Assembly (NCBI GenBank): GCA_029237695.1
Contig: CM055272.1
Span: forward strand, 29,336,791 to 29,400,790
Direction: 5' to 3'
Source: Conchocele bisecta
Lineage: Eukaryota; Mollusca; Bivalvia; Lucinida; Thyasiridae
DNA length: 64,000 nucleotides
The notes under the pieces were generated by a model. It was not told the origin of the DNA. It worked only from the letters and a program-made list of their open reading frames with translations, and ran no database searches. Positions 21,640 to 32,916 of the stretch are shown one piece after another (positions within the stretch are counted from its first letter, which is position 1; the number at the start of each line of letters is the position of its first letter). The position numbers and the translations under genes are program-made.

Positions 21640-23585
21640 CCCACTTTTACGCATTTGTGGGGGCAACCATATGTTTCTTTTGCCATTTTTAGCGCGCCTT
21701 CCGAAGGAAGCCGTGCTTATGGCATACCCTCGGCGTCGTAGGCGTCCGTCCGTCTGTCTGTCCGGGCACACGAGAGGGCACTTGTTGGGTACAAAAGTAC
21801 CCAACATATGCCCTCTTGTGTGCTGGGCAAGCTTTTTAGGGGTCTTATTGGGTAGGGTTAGTGTTGGATACTTTTTTGCGTATTTTTTATACAGTGAAAA
21901 CCCAACAAGTATCGATTCGTAGAAGCATCCATCTGTCCGTCCGTCTTCAAAAATTATAATGGCCTATATTTTCTGTTTCCTTGCTTGGATTTGCTTCATA
22001 TTTCACACACGCATTGCTCCAACAGGGCTTAAAAATTCACTCGCCCCGCTCGCCATGGCGAGTCAATTTTCGTGTTGGCGAGAGGATTTTCTTGTCACTG
22101 GCCCGATTTGGCGAGTGACAAATCGGGAAAGGCCATTCTGTATTTTCCGAAAATTTATGGAACTGACAAAATTTGCATCTTAAGTTCCATTCTTTTATTG
22201 GTTTTCCTAACGCTTTCCGCGATCTCAAAACCGGAAATGATGTTTTTAATGTTTACATTAGAAACCGGGATATTGATCAATTACAGCATCCCTGTACTAG
22301 ACAATTGGACGTCCAGACAGTTGCTATGCGCTCGGCGGGTAGTTTTCACTCACCCCTAAAACAGACCACGGTCTTGTTCTGCTGACAGTGTGCCTCGTGT
22401 GTGTTAGTGAGGGCATTATCACCAGATGCAATTTGTACAGGGCGTGTCGCTGGAAGTGTACTGCATTAACTACACACTTTTTACGATGGTCAGCGTACAC
22501 TTGCGCTAAATAATAATCAACGAATATACTGAATTAAAATAGTTTCCAAGACGCTGCATACATAGCCGCTGCAAAATGAATCTGTGTATTGGAAACGCCT
22601 CTACTGCGCTGTGGCAAATCCGTGTCCATGCCGCCCCTTCTAAGCCCAGGGTCAAGGTCACATACTTTGTGCATCTCGAAACCTTAACGCTCGGACACTC
22701 GGGTAAATGGCCTATATTTTCTGTTTCCTTGCTTGGATTTACTTCATATTTCACACACGCATTGCTCCAAGGGTCCTCTACTAAGCCCAGGCTCAATGTC
22801 ATATACTTTGTGCATCTCTCAACCTTAACGCTCGGACGCGCCGGGAAATGGCTTATATTTTCTGTTTCCTTGCTTGGATTTGCTTCATATTTCACACACG
22901 CATTGCTCCAAGGGTCCTTTACTGCGCTGTGGCAAATCCATGTTCGTGCCGCCCCTTCTAAGCCCAGGGTCAAGGTCACATAGTTTCACATACTTTGTGC
23001 ATCTCGAAACCTTACGCTCAGACGCTCGGGGTAAATGGCCTATATTTTCTGTTTCCTTGCTTGGATTTGCTTCATATTTGACACACGCATTGCTCCAAGG
23101 GTCCTCTACCTCTGCTAAGCCCAGACTCCATGTCGCATACTTTGTGCATCTCGAAACCTTAACGCTCGGACTCTCGGGTAAATAGCCTATATTTTCTGTT
23201 TCCTTGCTTGGATTTGCTTCATATTTCACACACGCATTGCTCCAAGGGTCCTCTACCTCTGCTAAGCCCAGACTCCATGTCGCATACTTTGTGCATCTCT
23301 CAACCTTAACGCTCGGACTCTCGGGTAAATGGCCTATATTTTCTGTTTCCTTGCTTGAATTTGCTTCATATTTCACACACGCATTGCTCCAAGGGTCCTC
23401 TACCTCTGCTAAGCCCAGGCTCAATGTCACATACTTTGTGCATCTCGAAACCTGAACGCTCGGGTAAATGGCGTATAATTTCTGTTTCCTTGCTTGGATT
23501 TGCTTCATATTTCACACACGCATTGCTCCAAGGGTCCTCTACTGCGCTGTGGCAAATCCACGTTCGTGCCGCCCCTTCTAAGCGC
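21640..23585. repeat. 'Pearl'-like satellite of 140-190-bp units, running into the first gap
   Basis: Starts near a (GTCC/GTCT)n microsatellite (21748-21770 and again 21932-21945), then units with GGCCTATATTTTCTGTTTCC, TCACACACGCATTGCTCCAA and GCTAAGCCCAG. Two unit lengths occur: about 140 bp and about 170-190 bp, the longer one adding GCGCTGTGGCAAATCC. The array is interrupted at 22028-22590. ORFs here (such as recurring HISHTHCSKGP) are repeat translations. The array was probably what broke the assembly. Confidence 0.9.
22028..22590. mobile_element. Possible hAT-like insertion in the satellite
   Basis: CAGGGCTTAAAAATTCACTC begins exactly after a satellite CATTGCTCCAA and is followed by a GCTCGCC/GGCGAG-rich stretch, similar to the ends of the hAT-like element at 55286. 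The right border is not clean: satellite resumes at about 22596 with CCTCTACTGCGC. No target duplication was found, so it may be truncated. Confidence 0.4.
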
Positions 23586-24085
23586 NNNNNNNNNNNNNNN
23601 NNNNNNNNNNNNNNNNNNNNNNNNNNNNNNNNNNNNNNNNNNNNNNNNNNNNNNNNNNNNNNNNNNNNNNNNNNNNNNNNNNNNNNNNNNNNNNNNNNNN
23701 NNNNNNNNNNNNNNNNNNNNNNNNNNNNNNNNNNNNNNNNNNNNNNNNNNNNNNNNNNNNNNNNNNNNNNNNNNNNNNNNNNNNNNNNNNNNNNNNNNNN
23801 NNNNNNNNNNNNNNNNNNNNNNNNNNNNNNNNNNNNNNNNNNNNNNNNNNNNNNNNNNNNNNNNNNNNNNNNNNNNNNNNNNNNNNNNNNNNNNNNNNNN
23901 NNNNNNNNNNNNNNNNNNNNNNNNNNNNNNNNNNNNNNNNNNNNNNNNNNNNNNNNNNNNNNNNNNNNNNNNNNNNNNNNNNNNNNNNNNNNNNNNNNNN
24001 NNNNNNNNNNNNNNNNNNNNNNNNNNNNNNNNNNNNNNNNNNNNNNNNNNNNNNNNNNNNNNNNNNNNNNNNNNNNNNNNNNNNN
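23586..24085. other. Assembly gap of 500 N
   Basis: Exactly 500 N, so a placeholder of unknown true length. It follows CCCCTTCTAAGCGC, the same bases that precede the second gap. Confidence 0.99.
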
Positions 24086-24136
24086 GTAGTGCCATCCTGG
24101 TTTTTCTGATGAAGCTTGAAACCATTCTCCTGTCTT

Positions 24137-24538
24137 TATATGTGGCTGTGAGAAATGTGGCTTATTATCTCCTCGCCGATAGGCAAGAGGGGATATAGCG
24201 TTAGCACATGTACGTGCGTTAGAACATGTACGTATGTTAATGTTTGGTCACAATGTGTGTCATGGGATGGTGCTTTGTTTTGCATATGACCCACGTCCGA
24301 CTGCCCAAGGTCACTGATGACTTAGTTCACCTTGTTTGTAAGGCAAATGCGTTAAAAACATTTTTTTAATATATTATCAAGGCTTAAAAGGATCTGCACA
24401 AAGCACCATTCCATCAATGAAACACCCAATCATGCTTTTAACAAGATCGTTATCAGGCTACATAATGTATTATTTGATCAGGAGTTAGACCAGCCACAAA
24501 TCCCATAAGCCCCATTTCTCCAGTCACAGCCATATATA
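24137..24538. mobile_element. 'M-family' MITE (TATGTGGCTGTGACTGGAG ends)
   Basis: Left end TATATGTGGCTGTGAGAAAT; right end CCCCATTTCTCCAGTCACAG then CCATATATA, inverted. The family recurs at 34850-35524, 36750-37260, 37866-38196, 40171-40418, 41728-42200, 42385-42500, 44051-44204 and 63588-63855. Internal hallmark: CAGTGTAGATCCAGATCAGC and its inverse TCAGGATCTGCAC, which form a palindrome. No coding capacity. Confidence 0.75.
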
Positions 24539-24689
24539 AACCTGGTAATTAAAAATGTCCCGTTATATGTAGATAAATATATTTCTGTGAAATGAAGGAA
24601 GCAACATAAATATTGCTATTTTATCAACTCATGTGCACGTAGAATTCTTTTTTTTATTAATTCGTTCCCACAAAATAACAATTTCTTCC

Positions 24690-24890
24690 CTCAATTTATC
24701 AACGAAATAACAATTTGTTCCCTCGGGAAACGAATTGTTAATTCGTCGGAACAAATTGTTATATCGTCAGAACGAATTGTTATATCGTGGGAACAAATTG
24801 TTAATTCGAGGGAACGAATTATTAAATTGAGGGAACAAATTGTCATTTCATGGGAACGAATTGTTAAATTGAGGGAACGAATTGTTAATA
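24690..24890. repeat. 21-bp minisatellite
   Basis: About nine copies of GGGAACGAATTGTTAAATTGA or close variants. Since 21 is a multiple of three, the minus strand shows a spurious ORF with a heptad repeat such as LTIRSLN. Confidence 0.9.
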
Positions 24891-25248
24891 CAGTCGAACC
24901 TCTCAACAACGGCCAGCCATGGGGAGACTGAAAACTGGCTGTTTAAGAGAGGTGGCTGTTGAAGAGAGGTATATCATATAGAAATCAGAGCTACATTTAA
25001 GGTGCATATTTTTTCATTTCTTCGCCAAAACTGGCAAGTTGGAAGTGCTTTAGAATCGTCTCAATGAGCCGATTCTAAAGCACTCCCAACTTGCCAGTTC
25101 TGATGAAGAATTAACAAAATCTCCCACAAAGTTTATCAAATTACGTACACTAACTGTGGTCGCAATTCATCACATTGCGTTTTGAAATTTTGGCCGTTGT
25201 AGAGAGGTGGCTGTTGTAGAGAGGTGGCCGTTCGTGGAGGTTCGACTG
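24891..25248. mobile_element. Tc1/mariner- or pogo-like MITE with CAGTCGAACCTC ends
   Basis: CAGTCGAACCTCTCAACAAC at the left matches inverted GGAGGTTCGACTG at the right, with repeated GGTGGCTGTTGTAGAGA motifs. TA precedes the left end but the right flank is TC, so the duplication is not intact. A different palindromic MITE is nested inside (24987-25160). Relatives are in the OGA intron at 62437-62613 and, decayed, at 62930-63110. Confidence 0.65.
24987..25160. mobile_element. Nested palindromic MITE of the CAGAGCTCC family
   Basis: CAGAGCTACATTTAAGGTGC resembles the left end of the element at 44374, and AAATTACGTACACTAACTG its right end. Between them arms of about 40 bases (25019-25058 and 25070-25110) pair almost perfectly around TCTCAATGAGC, containing GCTTTAGAATCG and its complement. 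Confidence 0.65.
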
Positions 25249-25548
25249 TCGATTGTTAATAGATGTTAATAGATGTTAATAGATTGTTATAGGGTTACCA
25301 GAATGTGCTATTTGACAAGGAGCTACATTGGTCACAAATCCCAATTTCTTCACCCACAGCGCGATATGACCTTCAGTATTGCTTGGATGCTCCAGGCTTT
25401 CACCTTTTATGTATAACAATGAAATACCCGGTACTAGTATACAAATAATGGTTGCTGAATAATCAACACCGCAATTTTGTTATTTTTATATGATTGTATT
25501 TTACATGTTCATAATAATATACATATTTTACATGTTCATAATAATATA

Positions 25549-25926
25549 GTGGGTGGTTGGTCGGGCGAACGCGACAGCGTAAGTTAACGGTAGGGATTCC
25601 TCCTTATAGGAATCACGATTTGCCTGGTTTGGCCCTCATGCGCTTTTGTTACATGGGAGTTGAATTGGGTTATTGCCCATTATAAAAGCAGTAAGATTAT
25701 TACTGATCTTACTGCTGTTGGGAGGGGGCCAAGTGATCCTGGTGTGGCGAGGACCTGGCATCAGATTACGATTATTCTTTTTTTATTGTAAATATTCAGT
25801 TCTGATTTTGGAATTTTCCCCCAATTTTTACAGGTTATATATGGGATTTTGTACTAAACCCATTGACCCGGCCTTAAATGACCTTAGCTGTTGATAGGCC
25901 GTTAAACCCTAACAAACAAACAAACC
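25549..25926 (+). mobile_element. tRNA-like SINE, intact, 10-bp target duplication
   Basis: Starts GTGGGTGGTTGGTCGGGCGA, ends with GTTGATAGGCCGTTAAACCC and an (AAAC)n tail. TAATAATATA flanks it at 25539-25548 and 25927-25936, showing target-primed insertion. The first 70 bases hold weak box A and box B motifs. Same family at 33024-33449 and 35043-35441. Dispersed by LINE machinery in trans. The ORF inside is not a gene. Confidence 0.85.
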
Positions 25927-25984
25927 TAATAATATAATATATGTTTATTGATGCTTAACTCGTTCAACTCCACAGACCTATATA

Positions 25985-26065
25985 ATGGTATTGGCAAACA
26001 GTTTAGATCCAGATGAGCCGGCTCGTGACGAGCCGTCTCGTCTCATCAGGATCTGCACTTTTTGT
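25985..26065. repeat. Palindrome of the GAGCCGGCTCGTGACGAG family
   Basis: GATGAGCCGGCTCGTGACGA followed by GCCGTCTCGTCTCATCAGGATC forms a near-perfect palindrome of about 45 bp. The same palindrome occurs at 27508-27555, 43136-43186 and 63203-63248, each next to the fragment TGCACTTTTT or TTTCAGACNAGT. Confidence 0.7.
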
Positions 26066-26262
26066 GTAATTTTTGTGAAGTAATTTTCGTATTTTTGAGA
26101 GCAAAAACACCCCCTTTTCATGATTGGTTGCAAAATTAAAATATCAAAAGCCATTCCAGTTACTTAGGAGTTAAAGGGTTAATAAACCACAAAGCCACGA
26201 TCCCAACGTTTCGGCCTATTATAAAAGTAGTATGATTAGTACTATTGTATACTTTTAGGGAG

Positions 26263-26646
26263 GTGGGTGGCAGATGTGAGCATGCGATGGGTAATTTAAC
26301 AGCTGGGGTTCATCCTTACCGGAATTCCAACTGGAGACCTCATTTGGCCCTCGCATACTTCTTTGGCATTTTGTATGTGACAATTGAATCTGGTTACACC
26401 CCTTATGTTAATATCACGATTATTTGTAATCCGATTTTAGGAGAAGGGGCCAAGTGACTTTGGTATGGACCTGGCACCAGGTCGGGTTATTCTAATTTTA
26501 GGGCTGAATATATCTTTTCTCTGTGTAAATATTCCGTTCTGATTTTCCCCCTAATGCGGCAGGTTAAAACGGGATCGAACCCGTTTGCCCAGCCTTACAT
26601 GACCTTAGCTGTTGATAAGCCATTAAACACCAATAAACAAATAAAC
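26263..26646 (+). mobile_element. tRNA-like SINE, second subfamily, 13-bp target duplication
   Basis: Starts GTGGGTGGCAGATGTGAGCA, contains box-B-like GGGGTTCATCC, ends CATTAAACACCAATAAACAA plus AAAC tail. TACTTTTAGGGAG flanks both sides (26250-26262, 26647-26659). It sits inside an older SINE of the first subfamily, whose two halves are at about 26215-26262 and 26660-26765. Confidence 0.85.
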
Positions 26647-26762
26647 TACTTTTAGGGAGTTGGGCTAAGTGACTCTGATGTGTTGAGTACCTAGCACCAG
26701 ATCAGTTTATTTTAATTTCGGTGCTTATGTATTTTTTTCTGTCAATTTTCAGTTCTGATTTT

Positions 26763-26875
26763 GGAATTAGTTGACTTCATTGAAAGCACAGGTTGAAGTA
26801 ACGGACCGAGGTCCGTTACTTCAACCTGTGACTGAAAGCTGAAATGGATACCACTTACCACAGTCAACTAATTCC
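26763..26875. repeat. Foldback with perfect 21-bp inner arms
   Basis: GGAATTAGTTGACT and AGTCAACTAATTCC form the outer ends. Inside, 26787-26807 pairs perfectly with 26810-26830 (core ACGGACCGAGGTCCGT). Confidence 0.8.
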
Positions 26876-26978
26876 TTGATAAAGGCATTGAGCCGAAATG
26901 TTGGAACGGTGGATTTCTGGTTTATTAACTCGTTCAACCCTAAATAACCGGAATGTACTATGATCTGTGTATTAAAGG

Positions 26979-27393
26979 GTGGGTGGCAGGTGGGAGCAAG
27001 CGATGGGTAATTTAACGATCGGGGTTCATCCTTACATGAATTCCGACTGGAGACCTGGTTAGGCCCTCACATATGTCTTTTGCATTTTGTATGTGACAGT
27101 TGAATCTGGTTATACCCCTTATGTGAGTATTACGATTATTCGTAATTCTATTTTAGGGGAAGGGGCCACGTGACTTTGGTGTGGTATGGACCTGGCACCA
27201 GGTCAGGTTATTCTAATTTCAGGACTGAATATATCGTTTCTCAATGTAAATATTCCGTTCTGATTCTGACCCCCCCCCCCCCCCCCTCCCCCCCCCCCCC
27301 CCCCCCCCCCAATGCAGCAGGTGAAAATGAGACATTTCATGACATTAGCTGTTGATAGGCCGTTAAACACCAATAAACAAACAAACACAACTA
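26979..27393 (+). mobile_element. tRNA-like SINE with 11-bp target duplication and an expanded poly-C tract
   Basis: Second-subfamily SINE bordered by TGTATTAAAGG at 26968-26978 and 27394-27404. The short C run that sister copies carry (five or so C at this point) is a tract of about 42 C with one T here (27268-27310). ORFs crossing it encode only poly-Pro or poly-Gly. Confidence 0.85.
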
Positions 27394-27404
27394 TGTATTA
27401 AAGG

Positions 27405-27560
27405 ACCAATCCAATCGCCACAAAATGATTTTCAGACAAGTCCATTTATGAGAAGGTGGTGTGTTTTTATCTAAAAAAAAAAGAGGAAATTATTCACAAA
27501 AAAGTGTGGATCCTGATAAGACGGCTCATTACAAGCCGGCTCATCTGAATCTACATGTTT
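27405..27560. repeat. Palindrome-bearing repeat related to 43030-43190
   Basis: GACCAATCCAATCGCCACAA, TTTTCAGACAAGTCCATTTA and a diverged copy of the GAGCCGGCTC palindrome (27508-27555) occur in the same order as at 43035-43190. Confidence 0.65.
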
Positions 27561-27564
27561 TCAA

Positions 27565-27655
27565 ACATGATATGTGTATGCAAATATTGTGCTGTCAAAG
27601 CATGTTGCAAATTATTCTAAAGTGCTGTTAAAGCATGTTTTGTATGATAAAAATG
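27565..27655. repeat. Imperfect palindrome with TTATTCTAAAGTGCTGT core
   Basis: GTGCTGTCAAAGCATGTT and AAGTGCTGTTAAAGCATGTTTT recur here; the motif belongs with the long palindrome at 61215-61305 in the OGA intron. Confidence 0.5.
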
Positions 27656-27711
27656 GAAAATAGAAAATAAACAGAAGACTACAAAAGATTAAGATAGCGG
27701 TTTAAGGATTA

Positions 27712-28722
27712 AAGGTACATTCATTCACCATTACCCCATGTATTGATTGGCATTATTATACATGTTGTATCAGACTAAAGTTGCACACTGATACCAGGGG
27801 CGTTAACCGCGTTTCCTTAAAATGTTAAGGGACATTACTATTTATTCTCTGTATTTATGTTTTGATGTGCAGTTATCATACTTTATAATCTGTGGAAAAT
27901 ATTATTTTTTCATTCGACACATTTTATTCGTATAAATAATTTAAAAATACCATGCCTCATTTGCATATGAAAATAGCCTGATACCAACGCGCGTCACTAT
28001 CGGTAAAATAAATATTACTATTATAATAATAACTAGAAAAAATCGATGGCGCGCCATCGCAATATACCCACTTTCCCCAAATGCTAAGTCCGAAAGGGGG
28101 AGATAATCCATAATGGAAGGTCGGATCAAAAATCCGAATTCACTTTGCGCATCATAACGAAGCTACATATCAAATATCAGAAATGTAGGTATTAAGGTGA
28201 GAAAGTTTTTCGACTTACAATGAAAAATAGGGAAAGGGGGAGATATTCGATGATGGAGGGTTGGATGAAAAATCCGAATTCACTTTGCGCATTGCACTGA
28301 TAACGAAGTATAGAAATATTCAGGCGCAGGTAGAAGTAAAAAAGTTTCGTTACAAGGATGGGAAAATTCTGACTCCGAAAGGGGGAGATTCGAGATGGAG
28401 GGTTGGATAAAAACGAATTCATTTGCGCTCTGCACATGATAACGAAGGTACATACCAAATATCAGGCGCGTAGGCATGAAGGTGAAAAAGTTTTTAAAGT
28501 TACAAGAAACGTGACGGACGTACGGACGTACGGACGGACGGACACTCGTGACGAAAACAATATACCCATTTTTTCCCAAAAAAGTGGGTATAATAATATA
28601 TATACATGTACCTGTATAGCAGCCACTCGTAATCTTTAGAACTGGTAGAATAGTGACACAATTATACACTTATTTAATTCCAATAAAGAACATTTTGTGC
28701 CTACCGAGTGGGCATGTACCTT
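27712..28722. mobile_element. MITE with AGGTACATGCCCACTC-type ends, carrying a nested pearl-like element
   Basis: Left end TAAAGGTACAT, right end GAGTGGGCATGTACCTT. Inside are ATGCCTCATTTGCATATGAA and GATACCAACGCGCGTCACTA. Uninterrupted relatives at 33640-33992 and 40585-41086 show that 28031-28590 is an insertion. Confidence 0.7.
28031..28590. mobile_element. Pearl-like element with three units and (ACGG)n, nested in a MITE
   Basis: Near its ends are CAATATACCCACTTTCCCC and, inverted, AAAAAAGTGGGTATAATA. Between them are three units of about 130-170 bp (CTCCGAAAGGGGGAGATA, AATCCGAATTCACTTTGCGC) and the microsatellite ACGGACGTACGGACGGACGG (28513-28542). Its empty site is visible in the sister MITE at 33850-33880. 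Confidence 0.75.
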
Positions 28723-29034
28723 GTATGTTCAATGGACTTGTATGTTCAATGGAATAGATTTCGGGTTATAAGTGAAAACATTTCTGGGATCTGTACTTTA
28801 TTGCCGACTGTATTTTACCGCACTGTTCTAAGTTTTCGATTGTATTTTACATGTTCAAAATATCCACTAATTCATTTGACTTAAATCTTTCAGCTGATCT
28901 CGGTACTTTTGTGCCGATTGAATTTTACATGACCATAAATTATAATTTCCAATACATGTATTTAATCTAAATTCATTTTATGCTCAATGGACTGATTAAC
29001 CCTGATAAAGTGGAAACAAAAATTGTTGTCTGCT

Positions 29035-29636
29035 GTTGTTATGCCCACGCCACCGAATGGTGAGGGGGGCATATAGTGTTACCGGCGTCTGTACGTCTGC
29101 CCAGAAACCGTAACGCTAGGGTAAATGTCTTACAAGTTCTCACACATGCATTGCTCTAATGGTCTTCTACCACCCAGTGACAAATCCCCGCCCCCGCTAA
29201 GCCCAGGGTTCAAGATCACATACTTGGTGCATTCAAAACCTTAACGCTCGGGTAACTGTCTTGTAATTTCTGTTTCCTTGCATGGATCAGCTTGATATTT
29301 CACACACGTATTGATTTAATGGTCCTCTACCGCCCTGTGACAAATCCATGATCGTCACACCCACGCTAAGCCCAGGGTCAAGGTCACATACTTGGTGCAT
29401 TGGAAACTCTGGTTTACAAGTGTCTTATAATGTACGTTTCCGTTTATGGATCTGCTTGACATTTCACACACCCATTGCTCTGATGGTCTGCTTTCATGCT
29501 GTGACAAATCCACGCTTCTCTGGCCCTCTGTGTTTTCAAATCTGCCTCGTTTTCTTTGGCTGCCAGCGGGGGAATTTGTGTGCCGACAGGCCACATTTCT
29601 AGTTATATTTTTACGTCAGCCTGTTTGTAATAGTTT
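29035..29636. repeat. Pearl-like array, about three units
   Basis: Begins with the hairpin-like CACGCCACCGAATGGTGAGG, then units containing GTCAAGGTCACATACTTGGT, CATTTCACACACCCATTGCT and GCTAAGCCCAGGG, in the orientation of the 21640-23585 satellite. Confidence 0.8.
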
Positions 29637-32013
29637 TTAGCTCACCTGAGCAAAGCTCATGTGAGCTATTGTTATGGCAAAGTGTCCGTCCGTCCGTCCG
29701 TCCGTCCGTCCGTGAACATTTTCAATCATCTTCTTCTCCCGAACTGCTGAGCCGATATTGGTTAAACTTCACAGGGATGATATATGGGTGATGCCATTTC
29801 AGATTTGTTAAAATGGATGTCATCGACAATCCAAGATGGCCGCCATGGAAAAGTAGGTCAAATTCTTAAAAAATCTTCTTCTCACGAACCGCCAGGCCGA
29901 TTTCGACGATACTTTGTATGAATGATCGATAGTTAGCGCTGTTTCAGATTTGTTCATATGGTGGCCCGTGGGTCAAAATGGGCGTCGCCCGAGGGGTCAA
30001 ATAGGGGTCAAATTTTATTTTTAACCGAAAATAGTCATATAATATATCAAATCGAAGGTATTGACGAGACAATCACTCTGGAACATTTTTTGTCTAAATC
30101 ATATGATTACGTCATCCAAGATGGCCACCGATAGTTCAAATGGTGATTCTTTTACTAAAGATTTCAAACGTCTTTTTCTTGTAAACTGCTTGGCCGATAT
30201 TGGCCAAACTTAACTGTAATGGTCTGTGGTTGAAGCCTGTTCATTTTTGTTAAAATGGAGGTCATCACCAAATCCAAGATGGCCGCCGTTGAGAAGTAGG
30301 TCAAATTCTTAAAAAATCTTCTTCTCAGGGTCCGCCAGGCCGATTTCGACGATACTGGGTGTGAATGATCGATAGTTAGCGCTGTTTCAGATTTGTTCAT
30401 ATGGTGGCCCCTGGGTCAAAAATGGGCGTCGCCCGAGGGGTAAATTTTATAAATATTGTCAAGGGGTATAAGGGTATTTTATAGCGAAATCTAGTCATAA
30501 TATATCAAATCGAGGTAGAGACGATCACTCTGGAGAATTTTTTGTCTAAATCAGATGATTACGTCATCCAAGATGGCCACTGATAGTTCAAAAGGTCATT
30601 TCTTTTACTAAAGATTTCAAACGTCTTTTTCTTGTGAACTGCTTGGCCGATATTGGCCAAACTTAACTGTAATGGTCTGTGGGTGAAGCCTGTTCTTATT
30701 AAAATGGAGGTCATCACCAAATCCAAGATGGCCGCCGTTGAGAAGTAGGTCAAATTTGTCAAAAAATCTTCTTCTCACAAACCTCCAGGCCGATATCGAC
30801 GAAACTTGGTAAGAATGATTGATAGTTACCGCTGTTTCAGATTTGTTCATATGGTGGCCCCTCCCCCCGGGTCAAAAATGGGTGTGGCCCGAGGGGTCAA
30901 ATGGGGGTCAAATTTTATTTTTGACAGAATATGGCCATATAGTATATCGGATCGAATATATACAGTATATCGGATCGAATGTATCGACGAGACGATCACT
31001 CTACAGCATGTTTTGTCTAAATCAGATGATTTTGTCATCCAAGATGGCCATCGAAAGGTTAAAAAAGTTGTTATTTTACTAAAGATTTCAAACGTATTCT
31101 TCTTGTGAACTGCTTGGCCGATATTGGCCAAACTTAACTGTAATAGTCTGTGGGTGAAGCCTGTCCATTTTTGTTAAAATGGAGGTCATCACCAAATCCA
31201 AGATGTCCGCCGTTGAAAAGTAGGTCAAATTGTCCAAAAAAATAAAAAATCTTCTCACAAACCTCCAGGTTCATTTCGACGAAACTTGGTGTGAATGATT
31301 GATATTTAACGCTGTTTCAGATTTGTTCATATGGTGGCACCTGGGTCAAAAATGGGCGTGGCCCGAGGGGTCAACTAGGGGTCAAATTATATTTTTGACT
31401 GAATATGGTCATATAATATATCCAATCCAAGGTATCGACGAGACGATCACTCTGGAGCATGTTTTGCCAAAATCAGATGATTACGTCATCCAAGATGGCC
31501 ACCGACAGGTCAAAAGGTTGTTCTTTTACTAAAGATTTCAAAGGACTTTATTGACCAAACTTAACTGAAATGGTTTGTTGGTGAAGCCTGTTCATTTTTG
31601 TCAAAATGGAGGTCATCACCAAATCCAAGATGTTCCGCCGTTGAAAAGTAGGTCAAATTGTCAAATCTTCTTCTCACAAACCGCCAGGCCGATTTCGACG
31701 AAACTGTATGAATGATCGATAGTTAACGCTGATTCAGATTTGTTCATATGGTGGCCTCTGGGTCAAAAATGGTCATGGCCCGAGGGGTCAAATAGGGGTC
31801 AAATTTTATTTTTGACCGAATATGGTCATTTTATATATCAAATCGAATTTATAGCAGTAAATCACATGCACATTCGCAATATATGTTAGATCAGAAGGTA
31901 CCAATACATTCTGTGGAACATTTGAAGTTGTATGTGAAGAGTCTTTGTGAAATCAAGATGACCACTATGGAGGCTTTTAGGTGAGCGATACAGGCCCATT
32001 TGGGCCTCTTGTT
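29634..32013. mobile_element. CTCACCTGAGC-element with five higher-order repeats of about 455-467 bp
   Basis: Starts TTTTTAGCTCACCTGAGC followed by hairpin AAAGCTCATGTGAGCT and a (GTCC)n run, ends AGGTGAGCGATACAGGCCCATTTGGGCCTCTTGTT with a terminal GGCCCATTTGGGCC hairpin. Landmarks CATCCAAGATGGCCACC at about 30114, 30568, 31035 and 31489 give the period. Repeats contain CGATCACTCTGGA and TTGTTCATATGGTGGCCCCT. Subterminal hairpins plus (GTCC)n recall Helentron-type or pearl elements. No protein-coding ORF. Confidence 0.8.
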
Positions 32014-32677
32014 ATTTTTAGCTCACCTGAGCGAAGCTCATGTGAGCTATTGTTACCGCAATGTGTCCGTCGTTCGTCGTCGTCCGTGAACATTTTCAAA
32101 CGTCTTCTCCTCGGTAACCATTGGGCCTATAGTCACCAAACTTCATGGTCATGGTCCTTAGGTAGGGGGATTACAAAATTGTTAAAATGACGTCATTACG
32201 TAATCAAAGATGGCCGCCATCTAAAAATAGCACAAATTCTTCAAAAATCTTCTCAAGAACTGCCAACCGGATTTCGACAAAACTTGGTGGGAATGATCGA
32301 TATACAATGCTCTTTCAAAGTTGTTAAAATGGTGGCCCCGAGGTCAAAAATGGGCATGGCCCGTGGGGTCAAATTTTATTTTTGACCGAATATGCTCATG
32401 TCATATATCAAATTGAAGGTATCGATGAGGCGATTGCTCTGGTGCAATATTTTGAACGTCTTTTTCTCAGGAACAACATGGCCGATGCTGGCCAAACTTC
32501 ATAGTAAGTTAAGATCCTTGGGTGAAGCATTTTCAGATTTGGTAAAATGAGAGTCATCGCTTAATCTAAGATGACCGCCATCTAAAAATAGCACAATTTT
32601 TTTAACACTCATATGAACTAAATGTCACATTCATGGAGTCAGGTGAGCGAATTAGGGCCATCATGGCCCTCTTGTTT
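32014..32677. mobile_element. Second, shorter CTCACCTGAGC-element, head to tail
   Basis: Starts TTTTTAGCTCACCTGAGCGA directly after the first element and ends GGGCCATCATGGCCCTCTTG. Only about one internal repeat is present. Direct abutment suggests insertion at the end of the first copy, a behaviour known for Helitron-like elements. Confidence 0.8.
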
Positions 32678-32916
32678 AAATACAGCCACGGAGCGCATAC
32701 CCATGTTTTACAAACATAATCTCTAGTTTCGTTCTATGACCCACCCATGCGGCCCCTGAGCTCAAGGCCAAGGTCAAAGAAATGAGTGCTAGTGTTTTTT
32801 CTTCAAATTTGCGTTTAAGTTTTTGAGGGGTACATCCATCGAGTGATTTCTTGTTTACAATGTATGTAGAGTTATCAGGGAAACAAAATATGTTGTGAAT
32901 GAACAAGTATAATTAG

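Noticed and set aside
22506..24198. Long ORFs of 100-240 residues on both strands
   Set aside because: They are translations of the satellite or run through the N gap; recurring peptides shift with unit length and there is no codon bias.
24690..24890. CRISPR-like array
   Set aside because: Repeats are contiguous without spacers; a minisatellite in a eukaryotic genome.
27170..27388. Poly-Pro / poly-Gly protein
   Set aside because: Comes from the homopolymer C tract within a SINE.
32676..32906. Minus-strand ORF of 76 residues near 32.8 kb
   Set aside because: No recognised family; flanked by repeat fragments such as the AAGGCCAAGGTCA motif of pearl-type modules.
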